Source: Anaspis maculata
Lineage: Eukaryota > Arthropoda > Insecta > Coleoptera > Scraptiidae
Assembly: GCA_949128115.1 (NCBI GenBank)
Contig: OX421966.1
Location: forward strand, 33,063,042-33,127,041
DNA: 64,000 nt
Direction: 5' to 3'
Shown here: positions 1 through 12,199 of the stretch, in pieces
Layout of the letters: each line of letters opens with the position of its first letter
How positions within the stretch are numbered: the first letter of the stretch is position 1
Position numbers and translations under genes: made by a program
The notes under the pieces: model-generated
What the model saw: the letters and a program-made list of their open reading frames with translations, nothing else
Told to the model about the DNA's origin: nothing
Databases searched by the model: none

Positions 1-1111
1 GACGGTATGAAACGAGACTTTCGTTTTTTTAGACTTGGTTCTTCATCCACTACATTGTCATATTTATCCATCGAGTCTAGGATTTTTGTAAGTTTCCCAG
101 AAGAGCCACTTCAATAACAGGATTTTTGCGCAATTTCGAACGTGGTTCACGGCTAAACTAGGAAAGCTAATAAGGGAACTATAGTGGCAGACGCCCGAAG
201 TAATGGCGCTCGTGTTTCATGCACCCTAACTATCATAAGTGTGTCATTTTAAGCGTACACAACCTCAACTTTGGAAGTGTAATTTCATTTCCATTTGTCA
301 GCACTCAGCATATAACCAGTGGTTTGCGTCACTTCGTGAGTTAAAAAACTTGAAAAGCAGAGAAAAGTCGAAAAGTCGACAAGCGAAAAATAGCGGTGAA
401 AAAAAAGGTAGTGCCGTGTTATGTACCAGGCTGCACCTTTGCACCAGCTCTTTTTTCCTCTCAGTGGGGCACCTCTCCGCCTCAACTCCTCTTTGAGCAT
501 TAGCACTTTTCCCCTTACCGTACATTTCTTTGAGGGAGGTTATGTACGGTAACTGTCAAGAGTGTCAATATGGGTGCATGGAACACATCGCCCTCTACAA
601 TCCGTTTTGCCTATAGTTCCCCATTGCCCGAGAAGAATTTTCTAGTGGAACCTTGAATTCTGTACAACTCGTCGCTCACAGTTTTCAGATATCGCTTGTT
701 AGGAGGAATGTCACGCGGACAGTTTTTCCGTTTCACTGGACCGGCGTGAAACTTTGACCGCGATTAACGGGTAAACTTGAAGAGGTTGACATAATATACC
801 CTCCGGGACTTTTCTATAGATTATTGAATTCCCTATAATTTGTTTTTAACAATTTCCATACATCTCTTGTCGTTCTCTTACCGGAAGAAGAGCGCGGCGC
901 AAGTTTTTCCATCTTCTTTAAATTTCTTGTATCATGGTTTCCGGGACGGCTTTGCCAACTTTGGTTTTTCCAGTTCAGTTTTTTATTCTCTTCGATCAAG
1001 TCAGATTTGTTTAATCCTGCGCAGTGAATCATATCTTATGCATCACGATCACACGAATAGGACACGAGCACGGACCCCGTATCATATCTTGCAGACTCCT
1101 CTGGTGGAGAG

Positions 1112-1358
1112 CCTCAGCAACTGGAGACTCGGGGGAAAAACTATAGAAAAGTGAAATGTCGTCTTTTGTCGTCTAAAGCCGAAAATGTTGACCGTTCACT
1201 TTGGTGACACTGATACAGTTCATCAAAACTGGAACGCTGCTTTTGACATACTGTCAGCGTCATCCAATTTTTAAACGCTCTCAAACACATTCATCCAGCT
1301 TTAGCCCTGCAAGACCTACGTTTAGCTTTCCGATAGTTTTTCCCGAGTCGCCAGTTGC
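1112..1358. repeat. small inverted-repeat element, degenerate
   Basis: AGCAACTGGAGACTCGGG followed by GAAAAACTAT at about 1112-1145 reappears in reverse complement at about 1327-1358. The arms are about 30 bp with mismatches, as in an old MITE. No target duplication is clear. Confidence 0.45.
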
Positions 1359-1487
1359 TGTGAAACAGTAGACAAGTCGGGACAATTGAGGTTAAGAAGA
1401 GGGAATATTCAAGGCAGATAAGGTGGACATCGGGCAACCAACGACTGTGAATGTTGAACACAAGCGTTATTGAGCAAATCACTGTTG

Positions 1488-1973
1488 TCAGAAAAGCAGA
1501 GTTGCTTTCAAGGAAGTTAAATTCCGAGAGTAGTTTCCGACATATTCTGTTAATATTGGTCTGGTCGCTGCTCTAAATTGAGCTCCTGAATATACGTAGG
1601 AAGTAGGATGATAGCCTGGATTCCGTCCATAAAACTGCCGGAAAATCGACTGGAGGTTCCATTGATAATTTCCCTTTTCATCGACAGATTTATGTAAAGA
1701 CCCTGCCAAGTGTGACCGCGAATTTTTCGGCTGTTTATATAGCCGCCGTGCGGATATATTTATATAATCTGTTCTTATATGTTTCTGTTTTCTGTTACCA
1801 CCACCCTCCGCAGTGTGTTCAACTGGTATAGTAGCGCCGGTCATTTGTCTCTGTTCTATGTTTAGACCGCGGAGGGCATTCCTATCAAATACCATAGTCT
1901 CGTAATCCAAAGCGGAGGTGTCGGTGTTGTGCCGCAGACTCCGAGTAATTTTTATTAAAAAGTTTGTCAACAT
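1488..1973 (-). CDS. unassigned 161-codon reading frame, minus strand
   Basis: The longest open frame outside the receptor gene and its antisense shadows. It starts MLTNFLIKITRSLRHN and ends LTSLKATLLF. The middle is hydrophilic and basic, rich in Arg, Gln, Asn and Tyr (for example FRQFYGRNPGYHPTS), with no membrane segment. The same frame is open from 2255 to 1992 (87 codons, beginning MDVAGMAAVWCCTFAG, signal-like) and is separated from this frame only by TAA and TGA codons within 21 bases. It could be a decayed small secreted-protein gene, two exons of a gene with an unrecognised intron, or chance. I do not recognise the family. Confidence 0.2.
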   Translation of the reverse strand: MLTNFLIKITRSLRHNTDTSALDYETMVFDRNALRGLNIEQRQMTGATIPVEHTAEGGGNRKQKHIRTDYINISARRLYKQPKNSRSHLAGSLHKSVDEKGNYQWNLQSIFRQFYGRNPGYHPTSYVYSGAQFRAATRPILTEYVGNYSRNLTSLKATLLF

Positions 1974-2349
1974 TATTCAAAGCAGAATTATTTATGTATT
2001 CTGCAAATCCAAATGGAATTCATCTCGTAGCTGATATCCGTTGTCACACCTTGCTGCACCAACACTCCGACCGTGGGTCGACCGACCATTATTAATATAT
2101 TGTTGGTGGATTGTGGAATTTCTGAATAAGGCATAGCACAACGCGACTCTTTTCAGACTCTCTTTTATTATGCCTACGGACTGCTGGAAGGGAATTAGAG
2201 CCGTAACACCTGCAAAGGTGCAGCACCAAACGGCAGCCATACCAGCCACATCCACATGAATGGCTTAAAAGGTAATCCAGAAATAATGATCGTGCCTCAT
2301 TGCAGCCGATGCCTCCCCGCACAAAAAAAGGAACCAAAAGAGCCATACC

Positions 2350-4860
2350 ACGTCCATCAATTGGATTTTAAATAATTTATTATTATCACCGCCATCATGC
2401 CGTCATCTTCATCTCGCTCAGGTGTTATGTTATGGTAATTTGTTTGTGGCTCTGACTCGCGAGACTTAATCTTCGTAATGGTAGTAACAATGACATACCG
2501 GGGAACCGTCGGGATGGATCGAATTAAAAATCAACCGCGCGCACAGGTGGTGGTGTCCTTGGAAGGTTTTGTCATATTTTTTTCTGAAAATGACCGATGC
2601 GACGATGCGTAGTATGTGGTTTTGTGTTTTTCTTGTTATGACGAAGTGCTCTGTAGAAAACGTACAAAGTCTTACAAAGCCATTAGAGTTGTTACTTTTT
2701 TGTCACCATCACCAAGTTGGCTTCATTTCATCTGTATTTGGTTGATTATGCTCAGTTCCGTAAGGTTCGAGCTTGGAAGCCTTTGTGGATGCGGGTATAG
2801 GCACTGTGCGGATTTGCTTTCAGCGCCAATGGTAGCGATTTTTTTGCACTTTCTGCAGTAAGTTATCTGTTTCCATAACAACAATGCCATTCGAATCAGT
2901 GATACCACCTGCAAATGTCAATTCTAACAATTAATAAACTTCAGTATTGACAATTCTCTTCACAAACATGTTCGCAACTGACGCATGAGGGTGCTGAAAT
3001 GAGCGGGAGATTCAAAATGTGCACATCATCTTCTGTCAGACTTTGTGGTCTCTTGGCATCGTTATCTTGCATCTGACTCTGGACAATGCAGTATTTGTAA
3101 CGGTTAGACACTTTAAACATACAACATATTCAACAAATATCCACATAAATAGGCTTTGCTATGTTATGTTCAAAACTCATTAGAAAATATAAAACAATAT
3201 ATTATTGCAAGATTTAGCGATGAAAACTAAAACGAACTAACTCTCTGAAGATCTTTCTAATGAACGCGTTAAGAACTGGATGGTTATTAATAAACCTGAC
3301 CAACTGCTCTTCGGTATGATATGACGAATTGAGATTGATGACTTCCGCGCTTAATTTGGGAACAGTCCGAAACGTTAATTGCACACTGACGCGATCTGTG
3401 AAAATCGTATCTGGTATATTGTGGAATACTCTCTTGCTAGAGTCGTTTTGAATAACCAGATAATTAGATTAACAAGATAGTGATTGATCTATGAAAACAG
3501 AACGTGGAAAGTCTGGTTTTATATTATTTTATTTTTAAAAGTGGCTCTGCGTGACCAGGATCAGGCTTGCCATCGGCATCATGATGTTTCAGTTACTGCT
3601 GCTGCTGCCCAACGTAATCGTAAACATGATTGTATTTGGAGTTTTGGTAATATCTCAAGTAATTCTGTTAGTTGTTGTTGTATAGGTATTGTTTTGCGAT
3701 AAATATGGAATAATCTGCTCGATGCGGTCATAAAAATTTTATATGTAATTTTATTTGAAGGACCTGTTGAAGACGGGAAACTTGCTCTAGAATATGTCTG
3801 TTTTGATTTCTAGCTCATCTTTGATTTTTTCAGCAGAAATTAGTACGAATTCAACTGCCACCTCGACTGCCACAGACCTTGATCAGTGTCTTTGATTCAC
3901 AACTATTTATCTCTTTGGTACCTTATCATCAGGCGTGAGGCTCCACCTGTTCATTAGAGGCTTGGCTCAACTGACACATACCTCAGTCAATGTAACTGAG
4001 AAGCTCTGCTCAGTCTTGAACTTATTTATTCCCCTAGTCATCACTGTTGATGTTGATTGTTTTTGCCATAAAGTCGCAAGTGTTTTGATACAGATCTGAA
4101 GCGCACTTGTTAGAAGGACGTGTTGTCACAATGAGAGATGGAATGGAAATCACGCGTTCATGATCATCTGCTCTGTTGGTGCTTTTTGAAGAACCATCTT
4201 AGTACAAAATGAGCAAAAAATACTTTCGACCGTAACTTATTTTTAGTGTCCCGCAATATCTCGCCGGCGGTGTCTCCAAAGTAAACACCCCGCATGTCGT
4301 ACAACGCTTTTATACACAACAAGCACAAGCGGACGGTTGTCTTGTCCGGTCGGGATTCTTCCGATCACACAACACTACGGGCTAGACAGAAAAACCAGAC
4401 TCTTCAACTTTTGGTATTCCGATTCGGACCGCAAGTTGCACGTCGACTTGTCAACGTTTTCTGTACAAACAGTTAATCTCGCAAAATGTGCTATGGACTT
4501 GCTAAGAAATAAACTTGCAACTTTTTGATAACCTACCTTTTGACAACGCCAGCGGCCAACGGACAGACACAAAACATAGGAGTTCAACTCGAACAACTGT
4601 TCGGATGCCGAAGATGTCTTCACCCAACGAAGCCCTCCTTGAGAGAAATTGTACACCTGATTCAACATAATCAACAATGTTGAATTTTCAACTACAACTT
4701 GATCGTATCAAAATACATTTCTTAACATTTATTGTTCTATTCAAGATTCTAGACTTGCCAAATTGTGGTCGACGTAGTAGTTCCTTAGTCAGTAGATTTT
4801 TCCATTTTACTTTCCCGGCCCGTCCAAGGGAAAGTTATGTGATGATGCAGGATGCAGGAA
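2350..4860. other. AT-rich upstream DNA, no supported feature
   Basis: I see no coding region, RNA gene or clear repeat. Open frames here are short, with no conserved motif or plausible splice context. Confidence 0.5.
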
Positions 4861-4869
4861 AAACGTTCT

Positions 4870-6280
4870 GACACGATAGCTGCCGAACCGATAGTCTGAT
4901 CGACTTGAAAATTGGTATACAGACAGGGTCTTGCTGTTAAATGAGCTGATCAGTTTTTGGCTGTCATTTGTCAAACGGAAATGTCACTATCAAAATATGA
5001 CAGAAGCTATATCTCACAGAACTTGACTTGCAAGATGCCGTTTGAAAGCCCATGAAAAACTGTATTCAGAACAGTTGAAAATTGTGCCTTGTCTGTCATC
5101 TGTCAAAAAATAAAAAATGTCAAAGTTCAAAACTTTACCATTCAATTATTCAAAATCTATCCGATGCATTGGGACCAAATTTGGCAGGAAGCAACAGAAC
5201 ACAACAGTCAAATTAAGTCTGCAGTTGCAATTTCCCACTATTTTTCCATCGGGCGCTATGAATTTTCAAAATCTCTCCTAGCCGTTGCCACTCGAGAGAA
5301 CGACTCACCCGGATTCCCACCAGGATGACTTGCTGTTGATGCAGCACTCCACTCAAAAATACATTCCTGCACGAGGATCGACTTTTTTCAAAAAATTTCG
5401 ACTGATATCGGAAGAAGATTGAACTGGGCGTCTTGTAGATCTATTTTTAAAATCGAAACAGCTTCGGTTTTCCGACGGTAATTTTTTCAATAACAAATTT
5501 ACATATTCCGTGAATTTGAAAAAACTGCAGCGTAAACTTCAACATGCGGTGAGCCACACGAAATAATAATCATTTTAGATGCAGACATGCTGCAAATGAA
5601 AATTGGAAAAAAAACTGAATTAATTTTTGGAGGAAAAATTTTCAAAATCGGATCAACGGTTTCCAAGTTTTCCTCTCTGGAAAAACTGGAAATTTTCCAA
5701 CTTTTTATTCCATGAACAGATTTCCACCATTTGTTTTTGAAGAATAGATAACTGGTTCTTGAACATTTTACAATAATTTCTCTTCAATTTCCCGGGAATT
5801 TTCCTACTGAAAATATAAAACCGCTCATGCGATCGTGCAAATTAAGCGGTTCGGCCACGATAATTACCGAATTATTGATTCGATCAAATCGAAATCAGGT
5901 ACGAAAGCATAAGTTCAGCCTGGAATGACTTGATTAGACTTCAGGTAGATGATTTTGATCGGAAGCCTTCAGGTGACACATTGGGTCTGGGCTTGTCTGG
6001 ATATAGTATTGCATTCTTCAAATTTCGCAACAATTGTCTTCTTCCTAGTTCTACCTTTCGAAATATTCCATCACCATGGAAACCTAAGAACCTGTCACTT
6101 GCTCTGTAGGCCCAACAATGGATGCAGAATGATCGCGTAACGCACAACTGAGTAAAATGTTTTCATCAATTTCCGAATTAAGTCCCACCCTCCCGAAGGG
6201 ACACTTCGATCAAAATCAATACTGACGTCCCTGGATACCGCCGGGAAAGTTTTGTGTCGCCCCACAACAGATTTTTAGAT
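4870..6280 (+). repeat. dispersed repeat family A, copy 1 (interrupted)
   Basis: Shares long blocks with 12200-13370 and, inverted, with 59340-60940. Common blocks include GATCGACTTGAAAATTGGTAT near the start, TTTTTGGCTGTCATTTGTC, the block around CTAGCCGTTGCCACTCGAGA, the GAATTTTCCTAC region and a terminal block with CCCGAAGGGACACTTCG then CGGGAAAGTTTTGTGTC. No coding capacity remains. The family is about 1.2-1.6 kb long; its class is unknown. Confidence 0.65.
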
Positions 6281-6811
6281 TGCCAAAGGGCACAATGTTT
6301 GGCACATGGGTACTTCCTGAAACAAGAAAAGCTTAGCAACAGAAAATGTTGTGCAAAAATTTTCACTGTATTACAGCAATTCAGTTACCCAACCTACCGT
6401 ATCGTTATCGGACAGCCTCCATACGGTTTAATTTTTTCCTTCCGGAGTTCCGGATACCTTTGAGGCGCATTTCTTGGCCCTTCGAGATACTTTCTGTGAT
6501 GCTTCATCCTTCCCTGAGCCCAGCGTTAGCTAAACAACTAACGAGAATTGGGAAATTTTCAATTTAATTTTCTTATTTCTGGCACCTTGAAATCTCTTAT
6601 ACACGCTTAGAGCGGTTCCACCCAAAAGGCCTCTCTCATTCAAAGCCTGTGATTTGCTTTTAACTGGCATTCAAAGAAATTACTTCTTATCCTCATATAA
6701 ACGGGTGGAAAACAAATAATCCGAGAAAATCGATAAAAGACAAACTCCTCTCGCCAGGATCTTGATTTGACACGAAAAGATTTTCTTTTTTAGGGCAAAC
6801 TTCTCAAAGTA

Positions 6812-6960
6812 TTTTGCACGATAGGTCCAAGTGATTTCTTAATAAAAAAAATTGTATCCACGCTGCGATTTTCAAACAGATTTTTTTAGCAATTTTTACA
6901 TCTAAATAACATCGACACCAGATGCTTTTGAAAAGAATCACTCGGACCTATCGTGCAGAA
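6812..6960. mobile_element. MITE, CACGATAGGTCC family, copy 1
   Basis: TGCACGATAGGTCCAAGTGA at the left is mirrored by TCACTCGGACCTATCGTGCA at the right, about 140 bp apart. A second copy lies at 52426-52580. Non-coding interior. Confidence 0.75.
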
Positions 6961-7019
6961 TGTAGGAGAGTCCACCTTGTAAATAGAAAAAAAATGCAAG
7001 GCCCTATCATATAAATGAA

Positions 7020-7520
7020 AATTGAGGTCCTAAGATAGCGCGATGTTTTTCGAAGTTTCAAACCCAAATGTCTCGAAAACCAAGCTTCTAATCAAAAATT
7101 CGCAGGAGTATAGGCTGTCTGATTTCTACATGATTCGAGTGAGCTGTGATTCCGGTCGCCATCGGCCGATCGCGGCCTGAATCGCAGCCCACTAGAATCA
7201 TGTAGAAATCTGACAGCCTGATGTAGCTTTTGTACCTAAATTGGAAGTGAAATGTAAAAATTTGGACCAATTTCAGAAATAACTAAAGGAATAAAAAATA
7301 GGGATGAAAAGGGGAGGGTACCCTCTATTATCTTCGCACTTGAAAATGTTTGATGAAACGCGTTGTTATTGTTCTTATTTCAGTAAACCTTGGTTGAAAT
7401 TTGATTGAAATCGGTCGAACAGTTCAAAAGTTACAGTAATAAAACGATTTTAAAAACTGAACTTTGAGGGGCCGTAACTTTTTTAGGGGGCACCTCTTGC
7501 TTTCATTCATTCTTATCGCA
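7020..7520 (+). repeat. dispersed repeat family B, copy 1
   Basis: Shares blocks with 20125-20640 and 45240-45656: TCTAATCAAAAATTCGCAGG-like, AAAAATAGGG, a block ending TCTATTATCTTCG, GTAAACCTTGG-like and GAAATCGGTCGAACAG-like stretches, ending AACTTTGAGGGGCCG. The 108-bp hairpin MITE lies inside it. Confidence 0.6.
7112..7219. mobile_element. 108-bp hairpin MITE
   Basis: AGGCTGTCTGATTTCTACAT and its inverse ATGTAGAAATCTGACAGCCT bound an almost fully palindromic element centred on ATCGGCCGAT. It would fold into a single long hairpin. It interrupts family B repeat sequence. Confidence 0.75.
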
Positions 7521-8299
7521 AACTTCATAATTTAAAAAAGCTGAATCTGACGATACATAGCTAGGTACTCACTTTTGAAACAACTTGTATAGGGGCTCTT
7601 AAGATCATGAAATTTTGTCTTTGTCAACTGTGTGAGATGTAACACTTGAAAACAGTCGCTCAAGCTTACGGCCGGGAGTAAGATGAAAGTGATGAATTCG
7701 GGATGCAAATGTTGCATTATACAAGTAGCATCAAATATATTTAGGAGTTTTAGGACCCATCGAGGGACCCATGTTCTTCAATTCTTACACAAAAATTTCA
7801 ACAAGTTCCACTAACATAGAGTTTTTTCTCGAATTCCCCACAATACACGTCAATTTATAAATTAATTGTTAGCTCTCCTAGAAATTTGAATGTTTTGTAA
7901 ATGTTGCTTTGTTGTGAGTTGATGCGCAATCAAAAATAGAAACTTTGAGACTTTGATATTTTGACTTTTCACTAATTTCGAAAGTTTATCTGAATTGTTT
8001 GAAATATAAAAATTATTTATTTATTGGATAAAAATGAACGGTGAAAATTGAAATGGAGAAAAGCCGGGCGAATCGGATGTGATGCGGAGAATGAAATGGT
8101 AAGCAGATTGTTTGATTCTGCAACATTCGTAAGCAGAAAGGGTTAAATTTTAAATTGAAAAAAAAAATCGCCGAGGCGTCCAACTTAAATGTTGTGAATT
8201 TGACAATTATTGAGACACAACTTTGTATCTTTCGCTGCAAATGATCACTTTTCATTTCGTCAGGTGCAACAAACATCGAACCGTAACATTGCACGTCCT

Positions 8300-8959
8300 G
8301 TACTAAAATGCTTTTACATCAACCGCAATAAAACGAGTGCTGTGTGGCTACGGCCAAAGCTGAGAATCCATACTTCAAAGCTCCACACACACTCAGCCTC
8401 CTGCGATCGCGGTCTTTCGGAGCCGCAACAATAGCCCCTATCCCCACTAAAGTGTCTGTGCTCCGTGAGTCAAAACGCTCCGTGCCTGGCAGGCTGTGTG
8501 TGCTACTCGGTTGTTTTTTCACAGCCCGCTATAACAACCTGTAATCTGGCCGGAGACCTCAGTTACGTTTCGCTCGCAGGCGGCGATGGAGTGTGCGCTC
8601 CCCCTGCTCGAAAATCTCGTATCACGTCGGCTGCGACGAGAAACAGGTGAAAAACCGGCGGCGACGACTGCGATGTTCTTTCGTTTCACGCGACCGGTGC
8701 AATCACCGCGCCAGCAAACAATGTGCCGATGATGATAAAGTTTTTCGCGGTGCAAGATGAATTAGAGAGAATCTGTGATTTGTCGATCGAAAGTCGATGA
8801 TAATGTGAACTGAAAGTGAGCGCTTCTGCGAGAGCGAGCTTCATACAAAGCCGAAAAGGCGCAAAATCTGTGATAATAGTTTTTAATAAGGAATAATGTG
8901 CACAGACTGTTGAGAAAACAGCACCCAATTGTGATAAGACGTCTTCCCGTCCCCGAGAG
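8300..8959 (+). promoter_or_regulatory. tkv: putative promoter and 5' UTR of tkv exon A
   Basis: A GC-richer, repeat-free island directly upstream of first exon A. It contains an arthropod initiator match TCAGTT at 8559-8564 and a possible UTR donor CAG|GTGAAA at 8648. A short upstream reading frame (8896-8913) lies just before the start codon. Transcription start and UTR splicing are inferred, not seen. Confidence 0.4.
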
Positions 8960-9005
8960 ATGCCCAAGAGAAAGAACAGAAACATGAGGGCCAAAAAGCA
9001 AAACG
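8960..9005 (+). CDS. tkv: thickveins-like BMP type I receptor, alternative first coding exon A (basic N-terminus)
   Basis: Seen: an ATG opens 15 codons (MPKRKNRNMRAKKQN) plus one base, followed by a GTATGT donor at 9006. The exon therefore ends in phase 1, exactly what the first shared exon at 48095 (starting with the last two bases of a codon) needs, and the joined codon is GTG (Val). Known, from memory: a Drosophila Tkv isoform begins MAPKSRKKKAHARS just before its CYC motif, a similar short basic leader without a classical signal peptide; vertebrate BMPR1B also has a non-hydrophobic start in some forms. Inference: this is the homologous first coding exon, giving a 500-residue receptor. A five-codon upstream reading frame (ATG at 8896, stop ending 8913) precedes it and might lower translation. 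How such a leader directs membrane insertion is unclear; the helix at residues 123-146 could serve as signal anchor. Confidence 0.68.
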
Positions 9006-9499
9006 GTATGTGGTGTTGAATTTTGCTTTTGCTCCTTCCCGGGCGCACTGGTTAGACCAAATGGCATTCTTCGCGATTCGTACACTGCAATCGCACAATC
9101 CGAAGCAACAAAATTTCTGGTTCAGTTACTCATGCAAGTCATTTATAGAGTATTAAGCTTGAAACGTCAGTCCTCACGTTCGTTTTATGATTATTAGTAA
9201 ACGGAAGTCGTACACACGGCAGAACTTCCGTTTCCCCAATCGTGACGTGTGACAACAACAACAACACCCACGACTCTTGAAAACAAAAAGACACTCGATT
9301 CCGTAAATTTACCGTCACACTTTTCATTTAACGTTGATCTGGATCATGACCCACATAAAAGCTCACAGTCCGCACTCTCGCAGTGTAATTTGCGAACATC
9401 TCTCTCGAATAAAGGTTGTGTAACTTTTTTTGTTTCCTCTCCTGATGAATTGCAAGACGGAGGCACATCTATGCTTTCTAGCATCTACCGCTGATTAAT

Positions 9500-11340
9500 G
9501 CAACCTTGGCTCATTACCCTGGGCCGCATGCTATAATTACATCCGAAAAATGCTCCCAATTCGTCATGAGTACCCTTTTAATTGGTCCAATTTTTCTCTA
9601 TGAGTGAGCGGCTCTGTACCGTCTGGCCGGCTGTCTGGCGAAGCCCGCGAAATAATTTCGGCATATCGTTGATTTGCTTATCGCTCTGCCGAGTTTATTA
9701 TTATTAGTATCATTTTTCACAATAGAATTCTTGTTTCTCATAACGACTCTTGATTTCACCGTGGGAACCTGAATGATTCATCCATCTACTTTTGCACAGA
9801 CTTATCGTAAAATACTCGGAAAATTATTTTCCGCCAGTACAACTGCAGTAAAGTTGGACATTTATCGCAGAAGTGTCGTTACGGGGCCGCTCTAAAAAAC
9901 GTAATGCCAATGATGCATCGCGAGAAAGTGACGAGCATGCGTTTCTCATTTGGCATATCGCATCTGTTCGAAATTGCATCATTTCGATTCCTTTTACGAA
10001 GAGTATGTCAGGACAAGCCGATACCTAAATCAATCCGAAAGACAATGAGCATTGTGCAAAAACAATGTAAGATAAATCTTTGACGTTTTGCCACAAATAA
10101 CGCAAAGTGATCTTTGACATGCCACGGCTGTATACGCTAAAAGTTACGCAAAACCCCCGAAGAAGTGTTTATTGCTCAAGGAGTAACTTCAAGGCAGTTT
10201 GTTTCCCTCCTTGCTGTTGCTCCTACCTAAAAAGTCGGATTCACCCACCGCCTTCGGTTTGACCTCAAGTTCAAGAATCTGCAATTATTGCGTTAGTTGT
10301 TTCCTCGATCTTGAATCATTGGATTCATTGGTACAGTGTGGTATAGCTGACGAAGGTAGAATAATGGTACCCAAATAGCGAAAATAGGGAAGAGGTGGAA
10401 TTGATGACAGTACGGGTTGAAAATGGTACTTTTTCGGGGCGAAAGTAGCCCACTCTACACCCTGCCTTCATGAGACAAGATAATTGAGCAGATGGTTTCC
10501 ATGAAACGTGTCTCGTGTTTCAGAATTCAGAGCCGAAAAATTACCAAAGACTACGTTCACATGATGTGAAATGTGTATAACAAGTATGTCAGAGTTTTGA
10601 AAATTTGACTGTTTTTAGCAACTACATAGCAACTTCAGATGCATAGCAGGTGAGCTCTTCAAGTCTTGTTAGTTATTTTTTCGGTAGGAAATTCGAGACC
10701 TGAGTTGTAGAATTGTTTTGTTGAATTTTATCAACACAATTCAAGATAATGCATACGTGTACACACGCACAATGCTCCGTATCTGGAATGAGGTCTGTCA
10801 ACAAAGGTCTGTTGTCATATTTTTCGGATTCCATTGCATAATAATGCGCAGCATTTCGCAGAGATACAGCGTAACAGATATCCCCCAGCGTCTGCCACCC
10901 ACTTTTCGCGTTAACAACCACCCACCCGAAATCGGCCAATGACAGCACATTATCATCAGCATTACATAAATTATTGATCCTCTTTCCAACTGCGTTTTGC
11001 ATGTTTATAATTTCACACCTGCCATCTCCGTGTAATGTAACATCATGCGGTAATAAACGTGCCAGATTTTTTTTGAACGAGCAGACGACAATAATAGTAA
11101 TTATTGATTGGTGGTCTTATTTGTTATTGTTTGGAAGTGATAGCGTATGACAACCTTCCAGGGTATCATAGTTTGGCTTTGTCGGAATTATCATCGAGCT
11201 CCGTGTTTGGTTTCGTAGCGTTATAAATATTAGCAGTTATCTTGTAAATACCACCACCTTGGGTAGTCTGACATGACTTTAGTATTTGGTCTGTTTATCA
11301 GTAGAAGAGTTGCCTAATGACTCGAGTAATCGAAGAAATT
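9500..11340. other. intron 1, unique AT-rich DNA
   Basis: No repeat, RNA gene or conserved coding segment recognised between exon A and the first intronic MITE. Confidence 0.5.
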
Positions 11341-11362
11341 TGACAATATGATGAGCTACCTA

Positions 11363-11525
11363 TACTCTGGTTTTCCAGTAAAGTCAGTCGCTCCCCATCA
11401 ATTACGCATCTGTCAAGTGCCGTATCAACATCGTTTACTACAAATATGGTATTGATACAGCTCTTGATAAATGCGTATTAGCGTAATTGATGCCGAGCGA
11501 CCGACTTGACTGAAAAACCAGAGTA
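11363..11525. mobile_element. 163-bp MITE, TACTCTGG termini
   Basis: TACTCTGGTTTTCCAGTAAA at the left is mirrored by TTGACTGAAAAACCAGAGTA at the right, with inverted similarity continuing for more than 45 bp (GTCAGTCGCTC, CATCAATTACG). TACCTA occurs just outside both ends, possibly an imperfect target duplication. Confidence 0.75.
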
Positions 11526-11938
11526 TCGTACCTAGAAAGTAATTTGTTTATGCCGCAGTGTACTGCCAGGCATTCTTGCTCCGTCGTAGAGTTGATTTCG
11601 GCAGGGTGGTTTGACACCTTCAGTAAGTTTTAAAGTAGTAGGCATCTATTGTTGGTAATTTCACGCGAATAAGGTGATTGCATGTGGAGGGAGTTTATGG
11701 CAAAATGTCAATAGTGTCATTGTCATCTGTCAAGTTTCATCCATGCGGAGTCAACGTCAACCGGAATAACCTCACTAAATACTGTCATTTTTACGTGTTT
11801 TGTTCACATGCTGGTTTGTTCGACGTTTACGAGATCGAGATTGTGATTTCTAATCATTCTCAATGCCTCACACCTGTTATGTGCCCTAATCTTTGTCTAT
11901 GGCCCCAATGCAATTCCCTAACAAATGTCAAAACATAA

Positions 11939-12102
11939 AGGTGCGTTCAGTCAGCTTATTTAGCCGCAAGTTTTAATTTTAGTCGCAAGCGCTGCGACGC
12001 CCATTGGCTCTTATGAACCAGCCTCCTCGGAACAGCCAATAAGTGATGCGCACTCACGGCTAAAATTAAAATTGCGGCTAAATAAGCTGACTGAACGCAC
12101 CT
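11939..12102. mobile_element. PIF/Harbinger-like MITE, copy 1 (164 bp)
   Basis: Perfect-looking terminal inverted repeats AGGTGCGTTCAGTCAGC and GCTGACTGAACGCACCT flanked by TAA on both sides (11936-11938, 12103-12105). A 3-bp TWA duplication is the hallmark of PIF/Harbinger. A related copy is at 43919-44163. Confidence 0.82.
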
Positions 12103-12199
12103 TAACTTCATCCTTGCGCTGCCTGCCGGTGATAAGGTGAACGAATTTCATGCAATCTAACATATTTTCATATTTATTCTAATAATACATATTTGCTTC

